Part shown: positions 34,065 to 43,482 of the stretch, piece by piece
Layout of the letters: every line of letters begins with the position of its first letter
How positions within the stretch are numbered: the first letter of the stretch is position 1
Assembly (NCBI GenBank): GCA_019636055.1
Contig: JAHBYH010000002.1
Span: 62,001 to 126,000, forward strand
Length of the DNA: 64,000 nt
Source: Candidatus Paracaedibacteraceae bacterium
Lineage (GTDB): Bacteria; Pseudomonadota; Alphaproteobacteria; Paracaedibacterales; Paracaedibacteraceae
Direction: 5' to 3'
Notes under the pieces: generated by a model
Databases searched by the model: none
Seen by the model: the letters and a program-made list of their open reading frames with translations, nothing else
What the model was told of the DNA's origin: nothing
Program-made: the position numbers and the translations under genes

Positions 34065-35612
34065 ATGCTGAAGAGATACGCGCTTTTAATATTCGGATTG
34101 CTCATATCTACACCGATTAGCGCAAAAGTGACGATCACTCACAAAGACCGCACATTTGTTGATGATATTCAGCGCCAAACAAAAAATGTACAAACTCTAG
34201 TCAAAAACCAAGCTCAAGGGATGTTAACTCTTGTAAGAAATTCATCAGAAAACAAAAATCGAGGACTTGACGATTCTATTTCACAAGCCATGATTGATGC
34301 TTATAAAACAAACCCCCAAATCAAAGCTCAACGTGCTGCTGTTCGGGCTTTGGATGAAGGCATGGTCCAAGCAAAAGCAGGTTGGCGCCCGACAATCAAC
34401 GGAACGTTATCCGCAGGTATCGGTCGCAATAATTATTCAGGTGACACCATTGACGAAACAATCAACCGTCAACAAACAGCAACAACAGCCGCAAGAAATC
34501 AATTTCTCTCAGCAGGTGTTGAATTACGGCAAAATCTCTTTACAGGTGGCGGAACCGTTTACCAAACGCGTGAAGCGAAATCACGCGTCATGGCAGCAAG
34601 AGCAGCCCTTGCAGACGAAGAGCAAACCGTTCTTCTCCAAGCCTGTCAAGCCTACCTTGATCTAATGACCAACATTGCTGAACTGGAACTTCTTAAGCAG
34701 AACGAAGAAACACTTCGCAAAACCCTAGAAGCCACCATTCAAAAATATGATATCGGGGAAGAAACTCTAACAAGCAAAGCTCAAGCTGAAGGCCGTTATG
34801 CCGATGCAAAGGCCCGTCGCCAATCAGCTGAAGCAACTCTCGATGGAAGCCGGGCTACGTTTGAACGCATTACTTTTCGCAAACCCGGGTCATTAAGCAA
34901 ACCAACCCTACCCTCCGGTATTCCCACATCACTTGATGAAGTCTTAGAACGGACACGTTTAAACTTCCCAAAGATTATTCAAGCCATGAATGACGAAATT
35001 GCTGCCCGTCACGCCGTTGACGTTCGCGAAAGTGAGTTATTACCAAAGTTAGATTTAATCGGCAACTCAAACGCCCGTCGCGATCGTAATAAAAACCGCC
35101 TGCAAGGAACGCAGTTTGAATTCAACAAGAACCCTCTAAACGATCGAACTTGGGGACATTCCCTGCAAGTTCAATTAACAGTCCCACTCTATGAAGCCGG
35201 CCTTACTCGATCCCAACGACGCCAAGCCGCGGAAACAGCAGAACAAGCCCGCATCGGCATAGAACGAATCCGGCGTGAATCAATGGAACAGGCAATCCAA
35301 GCTTGGAATCTGTACAAATCTGCCCATGCCAATCTAGAATTTTACCGCACTCAAGTCAGGGCAAACCAAGTCAGCCTTGATGGGACTCGAGAAGAATTAA
35401 ATGTTGGTTCCAAGATTTTGCTGGATGTTCTCAATGCTATTAATCAGCTTGTTGAATCCCAACGAGCTCTTGTTCAAGCAGAACGTGATTATTATTTAGC
35501 AGCCTATCAACTTCTTTATTTCATGGGCGAATTAACAGCACGCGGACAAAAACTCAAAGTTGATTACTACGACCCTAAAACACACTACAACGCAACAAAA
35601 AATAGAATCTGA
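34065..35612 (+). CDS. TolC-family outer-membrane efflux protein
   Basis: A 515-residue exported protein. After a signal peptide (residues 1-20) there is a polar N-terminal insert (about 20-75), then the two repeated TolC halves: AYKTNPQIKAQRAAVRALDEG, VELRQNLFTGGG, and the second half with VQLTVPLYEAG. The ends of the coiled-coil helices carry the usual NVGSKILLDVLNAINQL and YQLLYFMGEL. TolC proteins form trimeric exit ducts for type I secretion or RND efflux. No inner-membrane partner is adjacent. Confidence 0.92.
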   Translation: MLKRYALLIFGLLISTPISAKVTITHKDRTFVDDIQRQTKNVQTLVKNQAQGMLTLVRNSSENKNRGLDDSISQAMIDAYKTNPQIKAQRAAVRALDEGMVQAKAGWRPTINGTLSAGIGRNNYSGDTIDETINRQQTATTAARNQFLSAGVELRQNLFTGGGTVYQTREAKSRVMAARAALADEEQTVLLQACQAYLDLMTNIAELELLKQNEETLRKTLEATIQKYDIGEETLTSKAQAEGRYADAKARRQSAEATLDGSRATFERITFRKPGSLSKPTLPSGIPTSLDEVLERTRLNFPKIIQAMNDEIAARHAVDVRESELLPKLDLIGNSNARRDRNKNRLQGTQFEFNKNPLNDRTWGHSLQVQLTVPLYEAGLTRSQRRQAAETAEQARIGIERIRRESMEQAIQAWNLYKSAHANLEFYRTQVRANQVSLDGTREELNVGSKILLDVLNAINQLVESQRALVQAERDYYLAAYQLLYFMGELTARGQKLKVDYYDPKTHYNATKNRI

Positions 35613-35617
35613 TACTT

Positions 35618-35723
35618 CTTATCACCAAAAGTGTCAAAATCTGGTTATAAGCCTCTTTCTTGTCACCAGATTTGGTGATAAGGATCCCCCCTATTACCAA
35701 ATTTCGCTATTTTTGGTGATAAG
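35618..35723. repeat. Three tandem hairpin units
   Basis: Three palindromes in a row share the same arms, CTTATCACCA and TGGTGATAAG, with single mismatches: 35618-35651 (14-base loop), 35659-35682 (tight hairpin) and 35691-35723 (12-base loop). They lie just after tolC and 73 bases before hslO. There is no T-run after any of them, so they are not ordinary terminators. They might be protein-binding sites, an RNA structural element, or a mobile palindromic element. Confidence 0.75.
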
Positions 35724-35795
35724 CAAGTTCTTGGCAGTTATTCCAAGCTATGCTAATCTTTGTGCAAGTGAAGCCCCAATCCAAATAAACAAGCA

Positions 35796-36677
35796 ATGAA
35801 TTCTTTCGATACTGTCGTTCCGTTTCAACTTGAAAACTCAGCCGTCCGTGGCCGACTTGTTCGCCTCGATGAACAAGCGTGGAAAATAATTGATCAACAT
35901 GATTATCCTGAAATTGTCAACACCTACCTAGCACAAGGAACAGCCCTCGGGATTGCTCTTGCAAATTGCTTTAAATTTGACGGGCTGTTCACCCTGCAAA
36001 TAACAGGCGATGGTCCTCTTCGTATCCTTGTTATCGACATTGAAGACCAAAAATTCGTTCGAGGCTGTGCCCGCTTTGATCGCGACCAAATAAACATGAT
36101 CTCTGACCAAGACAGTAAGAACATTCAAAAAGTTTTTGGCCAAGGCACACTTGTCTTTACGATTGACCCAAAAACAGGTGATGACCGCTATCAAGGTGTC
36201 GTTGAATTAACAGGAACCACTCTATCCGAAACAACTCATCATTTCTTCCGGCAGTCTGAACAACTTGAAACAGGGATAGTCTTAGTACACGCTACTGAAC
36301 GAGACTCTTTGGCCTGTGCAGCACTAATGATTCAAAGACTCCCACTTGCCCAAAATGTATCTCCTGAAGAAAAAGACGACGCTGATGATCAGTGGATTCA
36401 TGCGTTAAGCATTGTCGGTAGCACAACACGTAAAGAATTACTGGACCCTACTCTCTCAAATAGTGATTTACTTTATCGTCTTTTCTGGGAAGGGGGCGTT
36501 CGCACTTATGACGTGCAAACAATCGAAGCGCGATGCCGCTGTTCTCAGGTTAAGATCAAAGAGATGTTAGATGGGTTCTCAGCCCTTGACCGCCAAGAAA
36601 TGTTGTTCGAAGATAAAATAACGGTAACATGTGAATTCTGTGGTGTTGGTTATAGTTTTTCCGAGGATGATTTTTGA
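35796..36677 (+). CDS. hslO: Redox-regulated chaperone Hsp33
   Basis: Hsp33 is a cytoplasmic holdase switched on by oxidation. The 293-residue protein has the N-terminal substrate-binding domain (GTALGIALANCFKFDGLFTLQITGDGP) and the C-terminal zinc centre with the four cysteines in two pairs: CRCSQVK and CEFCGVGY. Length and motifs are normal. The gene follows the hairpin array. Confidence 0.95.
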   Translation: MNSFDTVVPFQLENSAVRGRLVRLDEQAWKIIDQHDYPEIVNTYLAQGTALGIALANCFKFDGLFTLQITGDGPLRILVIDIEDQKFVRGCARFDRDQINMISDQDSKNIQKVFGQGTLVFTIDPKTGDDRYQGVVELTGTTLSETTHHFFRQSEQLETGIVLVHATERDSLACAALMIQRLPLAQNVSPEEKDDADDQWIHALSIVGSTTRKELLDPTLSNSDLLYRLFWEGGVRTYDVQTIEARCRCSQVKIKEMLDGFSALDRQEMLFEDKITVTCEFCGVGYSFSEDDF

Positions 36678-36690
36678 GATGAGGGATTGA

Positions 36691-37215
36691 GTGAAGGGAT
36701 TTTTTTTAATAACATTGTGTCTGAGTTCTGCCCAAGCAGCCTTAAGCGTGTCACAAATCAAAGTCGGCGTTTTACGCAATGATGTTCGAGGCCTTGATCT
36801 ACATCATCATTATGAAAAAGGTAATAACATTAATATCGAAACGCTATTCCCGGAATTATCCGGCGGTTTCTGGGATTGGATCTTCAATCCGGAACCAGCT
36901 TTTGGCCTCAATATCAATACCTATGGTGCAACAAGCCACATCTATGGGGGCATCAACTGGACAATTCATATGGGGCAATTTGTTTTGGAACCACAAATTG
37001 GTGGCGAAGTTCACAACGGAAAAACGAACCATAGTTCGACGAAAAAACATGCCCTCGGATCACGAATTTTATTCCACGAATCCCTATCTTTCGGTTATAA
37101 AATCACGAATAAATGGACAGGTTACCTAACAATTGACCATGCGTCAAACGCCCGCATAACACAACCCAATCCAGGTATCACCAGTGTTGGCCTCAGGATT
37201 GGCTATCGCTTTTAA
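36691..37215 (+). CDS. PagL-like lipid A deacylase / acyloxyacyl hydrolase family protein
   Basis: A 174-residue exported protein starting at GTG 36691, with signal peptide KGFFLITLCLSSAQA. The rest is beta-barrel-like, and the C-terminal motif DHASNARITQPNPGITSVGLRIGYRF fits PagL, including the catalytic His-x-Ser pair in HASN and the aromatic end. PagL removes the 3-O acyl chain of lipid A in the outer membrane, which lowers immune recognition. The exact activity is inferred. It lies 13 bases after hslO. Confidence 0.75.
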   Translation: MKGFFLITLCLSSAQAALSVSQIKVGVLRNDVRGLDLHHHYEKGNNINIETLFPELSGGFWDWIFNPEPAFGLNINTYGATSHIYGGINWTIHMGQFVLEPQIGGEVHNGKTNHSSTKKHALGSRILFHESLSFGYKITNKWTGYLTIDHASNARITQPNPGITSVGLRIGYRF

Positions 37216-37231
37216 TTAAAGGAGTATAAGA

Positions 37232-37549
37232 ATGCAAGTATTTAACAATTCATCAGCAAATCAACTAAAGCTTTTCATTGAAAAAGTGGAACGTCTTGAA
37301 GAAGAGAAATCTGAATTGATGGAAAACATCCGTGAAGTATTTTCAGAAGCAAAAGCGGTTGGGTTCGATGTTAAGGTCATGAAACAAATTGTCAAACTTC
37401 GCAAAATGAAGCACGAAGATGCGGCCGAACAAGAAGAATTGCTTGATATTTATAAGGCTGCTCTTGGCATGATTCCATCAGGTCGCATTATGGAAGATGA
37501 TGCTTTGCCAGCACATACGGGCGAAGAAGAAACAGAAGAAGCCGCATAG
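37232..37549 (+). CDS. gapR: DUF2312 / GapR family DNA-binding protein
   Basis: A 105-residue acidic, coiled-coil protein. The segment IEKVERLEEEKSELMENIREVFSEAKAVGFDVKVMKQIVKLRKM is the DUF2312 signature. In Caulobacter the family member GapR clamps overtwisted AT-rich DNA ahead of replication and transcription. The family domain is about 80 residues; here an acidic tail (TGEEETEEAA) is added. A strong ribosome site (AAAGGAG) precedes the ATG, and a clear terminator overlaps the stop. Confidence 0.9.
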   Translation: MQVFNNSSANQLKLFIEKVERLEEEKSELMENIREVFSEAKAVGFDVKVMKQIVKLRKMKHEDAAEQEELLDIYKAALGMIPSGRIMEDDALPAHTGEEETEEAA

Positions 37550-37560
37550 TGCGGCTTTTT
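37541..37560 (+). terminator. Intrinsic terminator after gapR
   Basis: GCCGCA-TAGT-GCGGC followed by TTTTT. The stem overlaps the last codons and stop of gapR. Confidence 0.9.
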
Positions 37561-37619
37561 AACTTATTGCCTCTGAGCAGGGATTATGGCAGCTTAAAGA
37601 AAAAACAAACAAGATCATT

Positions 37620-38756
37620 ATGTTAGCCCTTTATCTTCACTGGCCATTTTGCGCCTCTAAATGTCCCTATTGCGATTTTAATAGTCATGTCCGCAATACC
37701 ATTGATCTTGACCAATGGCGGACAGCATTTATCAAAGAATTAAGACGTCATCACGAATTAATCGGTCCCAAAACAATCTCCAGCATATTCTTTGGGGGCG
37801 GAACTCCATCCTTGATGCCCCCTGCCCTAGTCAATGATATTCTATCAGAAATAAACAGTTTATGGGATGTCCCCGCCCATATAGAAATCACGCTCGAAGC
37901 GAATCCTAACAGTGTCGAAGTTGATAATTTTAAAGCCCTCGCCCAAGCTGGCATTAATCGTGTTTCACTGGGCATCCAATCCTTTAATCCTGATGATTTG
38001 AAATTTCTTGGCCGCCTGCATAGTGTTGATGAAGGGCGACGTGCTATAGAAACAGCTCAATCCTGTTTTAAACGTGTTTCATTCGATCTTATTTACGCTC
38101 GCCCGAATCAAACACTCGAGCAATGGGAATCAGAACTTAAGGATGCTTTGAGTTATGGCACCGAGCATCTATCCCTCTATCAATTGACAATTGAACCGGG
38201 TACCGCCTTTGCAACACGCCATGCACGCGGTGACTTTATTCTTCCGAACGAAGATCTGGCAGCTGATCTTTATGAAATGACGACAAATTTATGTGTTGAA
38301 CAAGGCTTAATCAGTTATGAAGTATCAAATTACGCTAAACTTGGCTGCGAATCACAGCATAACCTTGCCTATTGGCGCTATCAAGACTACGCAGGTATCG
38401 GCCCCGGAGCCCATGGACGCCTCACATTAAATGGTCAAGGCCATGCCACAAAACAATTCCGCGCTCCTGAAACATGGCTCACCAATTGTATTGACCATAG
38501 CAATGGTTTTGACGAAGACCACCTTTTAACAGCAAGAGAACAAGCCAGCGAAATGCTCTTAATGGGACTCAGACTCAATCAGCCCTTTAATTTAAAACGC
38601 CTTCCTTGCTCAGCAAAAGAGGTCTTAGATTTTAATGCTATTGATCGTCTGGTCAAATCAGAAATGATGGTTTATGATGGAAATAACTTGATGGCAACCC
38701 CGCAAGGTCGGCTTTGCCTGAATGAGATATTAAGACTTATCCGGAGGCCTGAATGA
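37620..38756 (+). CDS. hemW: Radical SAM heme chaperone HemW
   Basis: A 378-residue radical SAM protein. The iron-sulfur motif CASKCPYCDFNSHV (CxxxCxxC) is near the N-terminus, followed by FFGGGTPSLM and LGIQSFNPDDLKFLGRLHS. It lacks features unique to true HemN and has the HemW-type C-terminus (EVSNYAKLGCESQHNLAYWRYQDYAGIGPGAHGR). HemW binds heme and delivers it to respiratory enzymes. It overlaps the RidA gene by four bases. Confidence 0.92.
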   Translation: MLALYLHWPFCASKCPYCDFNSHVRNTIDLDQWRTAFIKELRRHHELIGPKTISSIFFGGGTPSLMPPALVNDILSEINSLWDVPAHIEITLEANPNSVEVDNFKALAQAGINRVSLGIQSFNPDDLKFLGRLHSVDEGRRAIETAQSCFKRVSFDLIYARPNQTLEQWESELKDALSYGTEHLSLYQLTIEPGTAFATRHARGDFILPNEDLAADLYEMTTNLCVEQGLISYEVSNYAKLGCESQHNLAYWRYQDYAGIGPGAHGRLTLNGQGHATKQFRAPETWLTNCIDHSNGFDEDHLLTAREQASEMLLMGLRLNQPFNLKRLPCSAKEVLDFNAIDRLVKSEMMVYDGNNLMATPQGRLCLNEILRLIRRPE

Positions 38757-39214
38757 CCATTGAAGCAAAACTCCAAGAACTCAATATTACGCTACCTGAT
38801 GTACCAAAAGCTGTTGCGAATTATGTTGGATACAAAATCGTCGGTAATCTTCTCATTATTTCAGGGCAATTACCATTTAAAGATGGGGCTATTCTTTACC
38901 CCGGTCACCTTGGTGATTATGTCTCCCTAGACCAAGGGATCGAAGCAGCCCGGCAATGCGCCATTAACGTCCTTGCACAACTAAAAACTGCTGTCAATGG
39001 TGATTGGTCACGGGTTCAACAATGCGTTCGTCTAGGTGGTTTTGTTGCCAGCACACCAGATTTTACAAAACACCCCCTTGTTATCAATGGCGCGTCCGAT
39101 CTCATCGCGGATGTTCTGGGACAATCCGGGCGCCATGCACGTGCGGCCGTTGGTGTCGCAGCTTTACCGCTAGGTGCAAGTGTTGAAGTTGAAGCTATGT
39201 TTGAAATTGTATAA
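38753..39214 (+). CDS. RidA family protein
   Basis: A 153-residue member of the RidA/YjgF-like family, of the longer YjgH-type subgroup. It has VGNLLIISGQLPF, the GDYVSLDQGIEAARQCAINVLAQL helix, and the closing strands with GASVEVEAMFEIV. RidA hydrolyses reactive enamine/imine intermediates of amino-acid breakdown; the longer subgroup is less well characterised. The ATGA overlap with hemW indicates coupled translation. Confidence 0.88.
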   Translation: MTIEAKLQELNITLPDVPKAVANYVGYKIVGNLLIISGQLPFKDGAILYPGHLGDYVSLDQGIEAARQCAINVLAQLKTAVNGDWSRVQQCVRLGGFVASTPDFTKHPLVINGASDLIADVLGQSGRHARAAVGVAALPLGASVEVEAMFEIV

Positions 39215-39226
39215 GGATACACATCC

Positions 39227-40816
39227 ATGATTCATCGTTTAGCCCTGACAGTGATTGTCTTTATTTCATTCGCCCTTGCAAAGCCCTTTGATTATAAAAA
39301 ATTTACAGACTATGCAACAAAAACAGTTTCTGAGTGGGGATTAGCAGGCCTTGCTTTCGCCATCGTTGAAGACGGAAAAATCACAGTCATCCGCCCCATC
39401 GGGCAAAAATCTGTTGAGACACAAAAACCATTAACAGAACACAGTGTTTTTCCCATTGCATCCCTCAGCAAGGCCTTTGCTAGTTTACTGATGCTAAAAC
39501 TTGAGGAAGAAGGCAAAATTAATATTAATACCCCTGTTGTAGAAATTCTCCCTGACTTTAAATTGGCGAGCGATGAGGCTACAAAAGAATTTACAATTGC
39601 AAAACTCTTCCAACACCGCAGCGGCCTTCCTTCTTTTGCTTATGACACGTTAGTAGAAACAGGATGGTCTGAACCTGAGATTTATGGCGTATTAGACAAA
39701 ATTAATCCTATCAACCCCTTTGATGAAAAATTTGATTACCAAAATGTTTTTCCCGGCTTATTCGGTTGGATTGCAGAAAAAGTCACAGGGAAAACCCTTA
39801 ATGAGTTATTTATCAAAGAGATTTTTACGCCCATAGGGATGACCTCTGCCAGTATTGGTGAAGATGGAACAACCCCATCTGACAGTAAAGTAAGAACTTT
39901 GTGGCAAAAAGTAAAAACAAGATTCAGCGACCGTGTTGACCAACACTACTTGTTACCGTCATTTCAATCTCATCCGATCAAAGGTGGCAACCCAGCCATC
40001 TATCGTTTCCCAACATCCCGCGGAGTGAATGCTTCCATCACTGATATGGCAAAGTGGCTACAGTTTTGGCTGAATGGCGGAACAACAGTTTCCGGTTCTC
40101 ATCTTGTTTCTGAAGCAGGACTGGCTAAACTTCAACAGAAACTCACCCATGTTGGTGCCCCTCAAGGTGGCCGTCTATTTCCCAAAGGGCGGGTAACAGA
40201 TATTTACTATGGTATGGGATGGTATATCCATGATTATGGCACCATCAACCGTGTTCTTGCCCATATGGGGGGCATGACAGGAACGCGTTCATTAATTGCC
40301 TATGTTCCAGAAAAGAAAATTGGCCTTGTTATTCTCAGCAACGTTGGGGGTATGCGGGTTAATCTGGCACCGGAAGCTCTACGCTCAAAGTTTCTGGATA
40401 TCGTCGCAGACATTGACGATGATCAAGACTGGAGCCTTGAACTAAAAAAAGAATTGATTGAGTCTCGCAATCGTCAAGCAGAGCAACGCAAAGAATACCG
40501 CCTCAAGAATCCCCAACCTGCACGTGCCCTAGAGACCTATGTCGGCACCTATGAGAACCCCCTTTATGGACAAATTGAGATTCGCCTTGAATCAGGACGC
40601 CTTGTCTTGAACTATCGTAAATTATCCGTTTCATTAACGCATTGGAATAGCGATAATTTTGATTTTATCCCCAGTGATTTTACAAAATCTTATAGTGTTA
40701 CGGATACCGCCATGGGCAATATTGCTTTTGGTGCCATCAGCAATGGGAAAATGGATTTATGCGTTCTAAATGCACTCTATGAAGGAAAAGATACGCGCTT
40801 TAAGCGAGTCAAATAA
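39227..40816 (+). CDS. Exported beta-lactamase-fold serine hydrolase
   Basis: A 529-residue protein of the class C beta-lactamase/esterase family. Signal peptide MIHRLALTVIVFISFALA. The catalytic SxxK is in PIASLSKAFAS (Ser-Leu-Ser-Lys), the second element is YQN in DYQNVFPG, and the third is HMGG near residue 345. A C-terminal beta domain (about 440-529) with VGTYENPLYGQIEIRLE resembles DUF3471. Members act as D-amino peptidases, esterases or beta-lactamases; substrate unknown. The gene ends at a strong terminator. Confidence 0.85.
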   Translation: MIHRLALTVIVFISFALAKPFDYKKFTDYATKTVSEWGLAGLAFAIVEDGKITVIRPIGQKSVETQKPLTEHSVFPIASLSKAFASLLMLKLEEEGKININTPVVEILPDFKLASDEATKEFTIAKLFQHRSGLPSFAYDTLVETGWSEPEIYGVLDKINPINPFDEKFDYQNVFPGLFGWIAEKVTGKTLNELFIKEIFTPIGMTSASIGEDGTTPSDSKVRTLWQKVKTRFSDRVDQHYLLPSFQSHPIKGGNPAIYRFPTSRGVNASITDMAKWLQFWLNGGTTVSGSHLVSEAGLAKLQQKLTHVGAPQGGRLFPKGRVTDIYYGMGWYIHDYGTINRVLAHMGGMTGTRSLIAYVPEKKIGLVILSNVGGMRVNLAPEALRSKFLDIVADIDDDQDWSLELKKELIESRNRQAEQRKEYRLKNPQPARALETYVGTYENPLYGQIEIRLESGRLVLNYRKLSVSLTHWNSDNFDFIPSDFTKSYSVTDTAMGNIAFGAISNGKMDLCVLNALYEGKDTRFKRVK

Positions 40817-40840
40817 AAAATCCCCCAATCGGGGGATTTT
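40817..40840. terminator. Bidirectional terminator
   Basis: A perfect 10-bp stem, AAAATCCCCC with GGGGGATTTT, around a 4-base loop. It has A-rich and T-rich flanks and sits between two convergent genes, so it can work in both directions. Confidence 0.92.
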
Positions 40841-40843
40841 CTT

Positions 40844-42298
40844 TTAGGCTTTTAGCTCAATACGATCGGTGATTGAAAGAACTTCTTTCAGAGAAAAATC
40901 ACCTAACTCATATGAGGTAACCACGCATTTTGGATCAATAACACCTTTGTCATTAAGATATTTAACCACCAAAAAGAGTTGTAAAATTGCAGGCATATAA
41001 TGACCGCTCATAGGATCTATCTTCATAACTTTTCCGCGCTGAATGGAAATATGTCCCCCACAGGCGATTGGTTGCCCAACACCGTTAACCGTGAAAAATC
41101 GATCGTGATTTGGTGTTGTTGAACTTCCTGAGACCTGAACACACAAATTCCCCAAACGATCCACCGCGTAAATCAAATTATGAGTCATATCATCGGCAAT
41201 CACAGAATTGCCTCGATACAATTGCCCCTCTCTCATTTGGATTAAGGTTTGCGGATCACCTAAATCTGCGATATTTGAGCTGTTTGATTCAGGGCTAGAG
41301 TTTTGCGCCTTAAGGATAAACTTTCCATCAGTCGAATATTGATCACCCACTACCCCAGATAGCAAAGATAATGTTTTTTTCTCATGCAATTCAACATACA
41401 AATTTGGCAACATTTCTTTTAATTCTGATTTAAAAAACGTACCAGCCCCGAGCAAGAATGCAATAGATTGATATTGCTGAGGAGCAACAGAATCTTGCAT
41501 AGACATTAATTGCATATTTGTTGAATCAAGTGTCTTTAAAACGCGATGGGCTGCTGTCAGATAACGTTGTTCTGTTTTGAACTTCTTCAAGGCAGATTTC
41601 AACTCACCAACTTTTCCGGCATAATCAACACCAAAGCGTCTTGAAAAAAGGTTATAAACATCAGACAGATCAACTTTAATGGGCTGCTCACTGGATGGCG
41701 TCAGTGATGAATTATAAACATCAACAATTGGTTGGGAGGACATGTATGCTTGGGAGTTCATCATCCCATTTTCACGTTTTGCCTCGAACCACATTTCTTT
41801 AAGTGATGCAAAATTTAAAGAATGGTCTTGAGGTAGATCAGATTGCAAAACATGACCTATCAAAACTAATTCCTGACGTTTTTTACGATCCATTTTTGCT
41901 TGCTTATACAGCGACATTATATCCTGAAGAATAGAATCACCGGTATGCTGCCCACCTAACTTGACAGCAATCAATGGCGCAACATCAGCAAAATCAACAG
42001 CTAAATATTTTGTACCCCAAAGGTTCTGACGATCAACCGGCCGACTAATCCAAGGCACCAACGTCTCAATGGCATTGGGTTCAATATTATACTTAAAGAC
42101 CATAACATTTCTTAAAAACTCAAGATCTTTGACTCCACGACGCAATTGCTTATCTTGCTGTACTTCACGATCAACCTGTCCAAAAAACTCTTGAGTATCG
42201 TCATGTTTTATTGAAATCCAGCTCGGTTGGCTTGGCGTTGTGTCCATACCTTGAACACCTGCAATCGTTAATAATAAAGTTGCCACTATTTTTTTCAT
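40844..42298 (-). CDS. Hypothetical exported protein (484 aa)
   Basis: A 484-residue protein with a clear signal peptide (MKKIVATLLLTIAGVQG). The mature part is mostly soluble and helical, rich in Lys/Gln/Asp, with a central stretch (about 200-330) and a C-terminal part with more strands (GQLYRGNSVIADDMTHNLIYAV, FFTVNGVGQPIACGGHISI). No known domain or motif was recognised. It stands alone on the minus strand between two plus-strand regions and next to mrp, with a shared bidirectional terminator at its 3' end. Export and lack of homology fit a lineage-specific protein. Confidence 0.7.
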   Translation of the reverse strand: MKKIVATLLLTIAGVQGMDTTPSQPSWISIKHDDTQEFFGQVDREVQQDKQLRRGVKDLEFLRNVMVFKYNIEPNAIETLVPWISRPVDRQNLWGTKYLAVDFADVAPLIAVKLGGQHTGDSILQDIMSLYKQAKMDRKKRQELVLIGHVLQSDLPQDHSLNFASLKEMWFEAKRENGMMNSQAYMSSQPIVDVYNSSLTPSSEQPIKVDLSDVYNLFSRRFGVDYAGKVGELKSALKKFKTEQRYLTAAHRVLKTLDSTNMQLMSMQDSVAPQQYQSIAFLLGAGTFFKSELKEMLPNLYVELHEKKTLSLLSGVVGDQYSTDGKFILKAQNSSPESNSSNIADLGDPQTLIQMREGQLYRGNSVIADDMTHNLIYAVDRLGNLCVQVSGSSTTPNHDRFFTVNGVGQPIACGGHISIQRGKVMKIDPMSGHYMPAILQLFLVVKYLNDKGVIDPKCVVTSYELGDFSLKEVLSITDRIELKA

Positions 42299-42365
42299 AT
42301 AAAAAATCTCGATGTTTGTTTTATCTACACAATTTATTGGTATGAATTCAAAAAAAACAATAGGA

Positions 42366-43409
42366 TTATTTAAGACTAATCCGAGGAGCCCCTTTTGTGT
42401 ACCTATGTATATTCGCTAGCATAGACTCAGCCACATGCTTATAGATTTGTAGGGATAACTCATCTTGAATGAGTTGTCCAGAATCCGCACATTGACGGAT
42501 TTCTAAAGTGAGAGGGATTTCCCCCAAAAAAGCAACGCCGAGTTGATTTGCTGTTTCATGGGCACCGCCATGACTAAAAATATGGCTTTCATGGCCACAG
42601 TTCGGGCACTTAAAGAGACTCATGTTTTCAACAATCCCCAAGATCGGTACAGCTACTTTTTCAAACATAGCAAGCCCCTTACGTGCATCAATTAGGGCAA
42701 TATCTTGCGGCGTCGATACAATAATAGCTCCTGATAGACTGGCTTGTTGTGCCAGTGATAATTGCACATCCCCTGTCCCCGGTGGCATATCAATCAGCAA
42801 AACATCTAATTCACCCCAAGCGACATCCTTCAAAAGTTGCATTAAGGCACCCTGAACCATAGGCCCCCGCCAAACCATGGGGGTGTCTGCCGGAATTAAC
42901 AGCCCAATCGACATACAAGCAATACCATGCGCCATAGACGGGCGTAGTTTTTTGTCGGCAGTTACATCCGGTTTATCAGATAATCCCATCATTGTTGGCA
43001 AAGATGGCCCATAAATATCAGCATCTAAAATACCAACTTTGTATCCTAATTGCGTTAACGCAAAAGCTAAGTTGACAGTCGTCGTTGATTTACCAACGCC
43101 ACCTTTACCCGATGCCACCGCAATAATATGCTTAATATCATGAAGGGATTCAAAAGTTTGTGTTTTATTTTTCTTCTCAGCAATCAAGGCACAAAGAATT
43201 TTATGGTTTGGACATTGTTTTTTCAACACCGTCTCACAAAATGCTCGCATCCCCTCAAGTTCTTTTAATTGGTCAGGTTTTCCTTCGAAAATAACTTGGA
43301 TTGTCGTATCATTGACGTCAATTGAAGTGACATGATCCATAATAATACCGTGATCAGGCATATTAAGTGTTGTTAAAAAGTCACGGACGAATTTTGTATT
43401 AATTGTCAT
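42366..43409 (-). CDS. apbC: Iron-sulfur cluster carrier protein Mrp/ApbC
   Basis: A 347-residue P-loop ATPase. The N-terminal part (about 1-75) is a MIP18/DUF59-like domain; the deviant Walker A is VASGKGGVGKSTT, followed by GILDADIYGPSLPTMMG, IDMPPGTGDVQLS, and the CPNCGHES motif that holds the cluster in the dimer. Mrp/ApbC proteins carry Fe-S clusters to target enzymes. It diverges from hflK, and mrp-hflK-hflC-degP is a common alphaproteobacterial neighbourhood. Confidence 0.93.
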   Translation of the reverse strand: MTINTKFVRDFLTTLNMPDHGIIMDHVTSIDVNDTTIQVIFEGKPDQLKELEGMRAFCETVLKKQCPNHKILCALIAEKKNKTQTFESLHDIKHIIAVASGKGGVGKSTTTVNLAFALTQLGYKVGILDADIYGPSLPTMMGLSDKPDVTADKKLRPSMAHGIACMSIGLLIPADTPMVWRGPMVQGALMQLLKDVAWGELDVLLIDMPPGTGDVQLSLAQQASLSGAIIVSTPQDIALIDARKGLAMFEKVAVPILGIVENMSLFKCPNCGHESHIFSHGGAHETANQLGVAFLGEIPLTLEIRQCADSGQLIQDELSLQIYKHVAESMLANIHRYTKGAPRISLK

Positions 43410-43482
43410 AGTTAGTGCGATTGTTTAGAGCCCTTGTTTGTTATATAGTCAATACAAAGGGTTATAATCAAGAGAATAGTGT

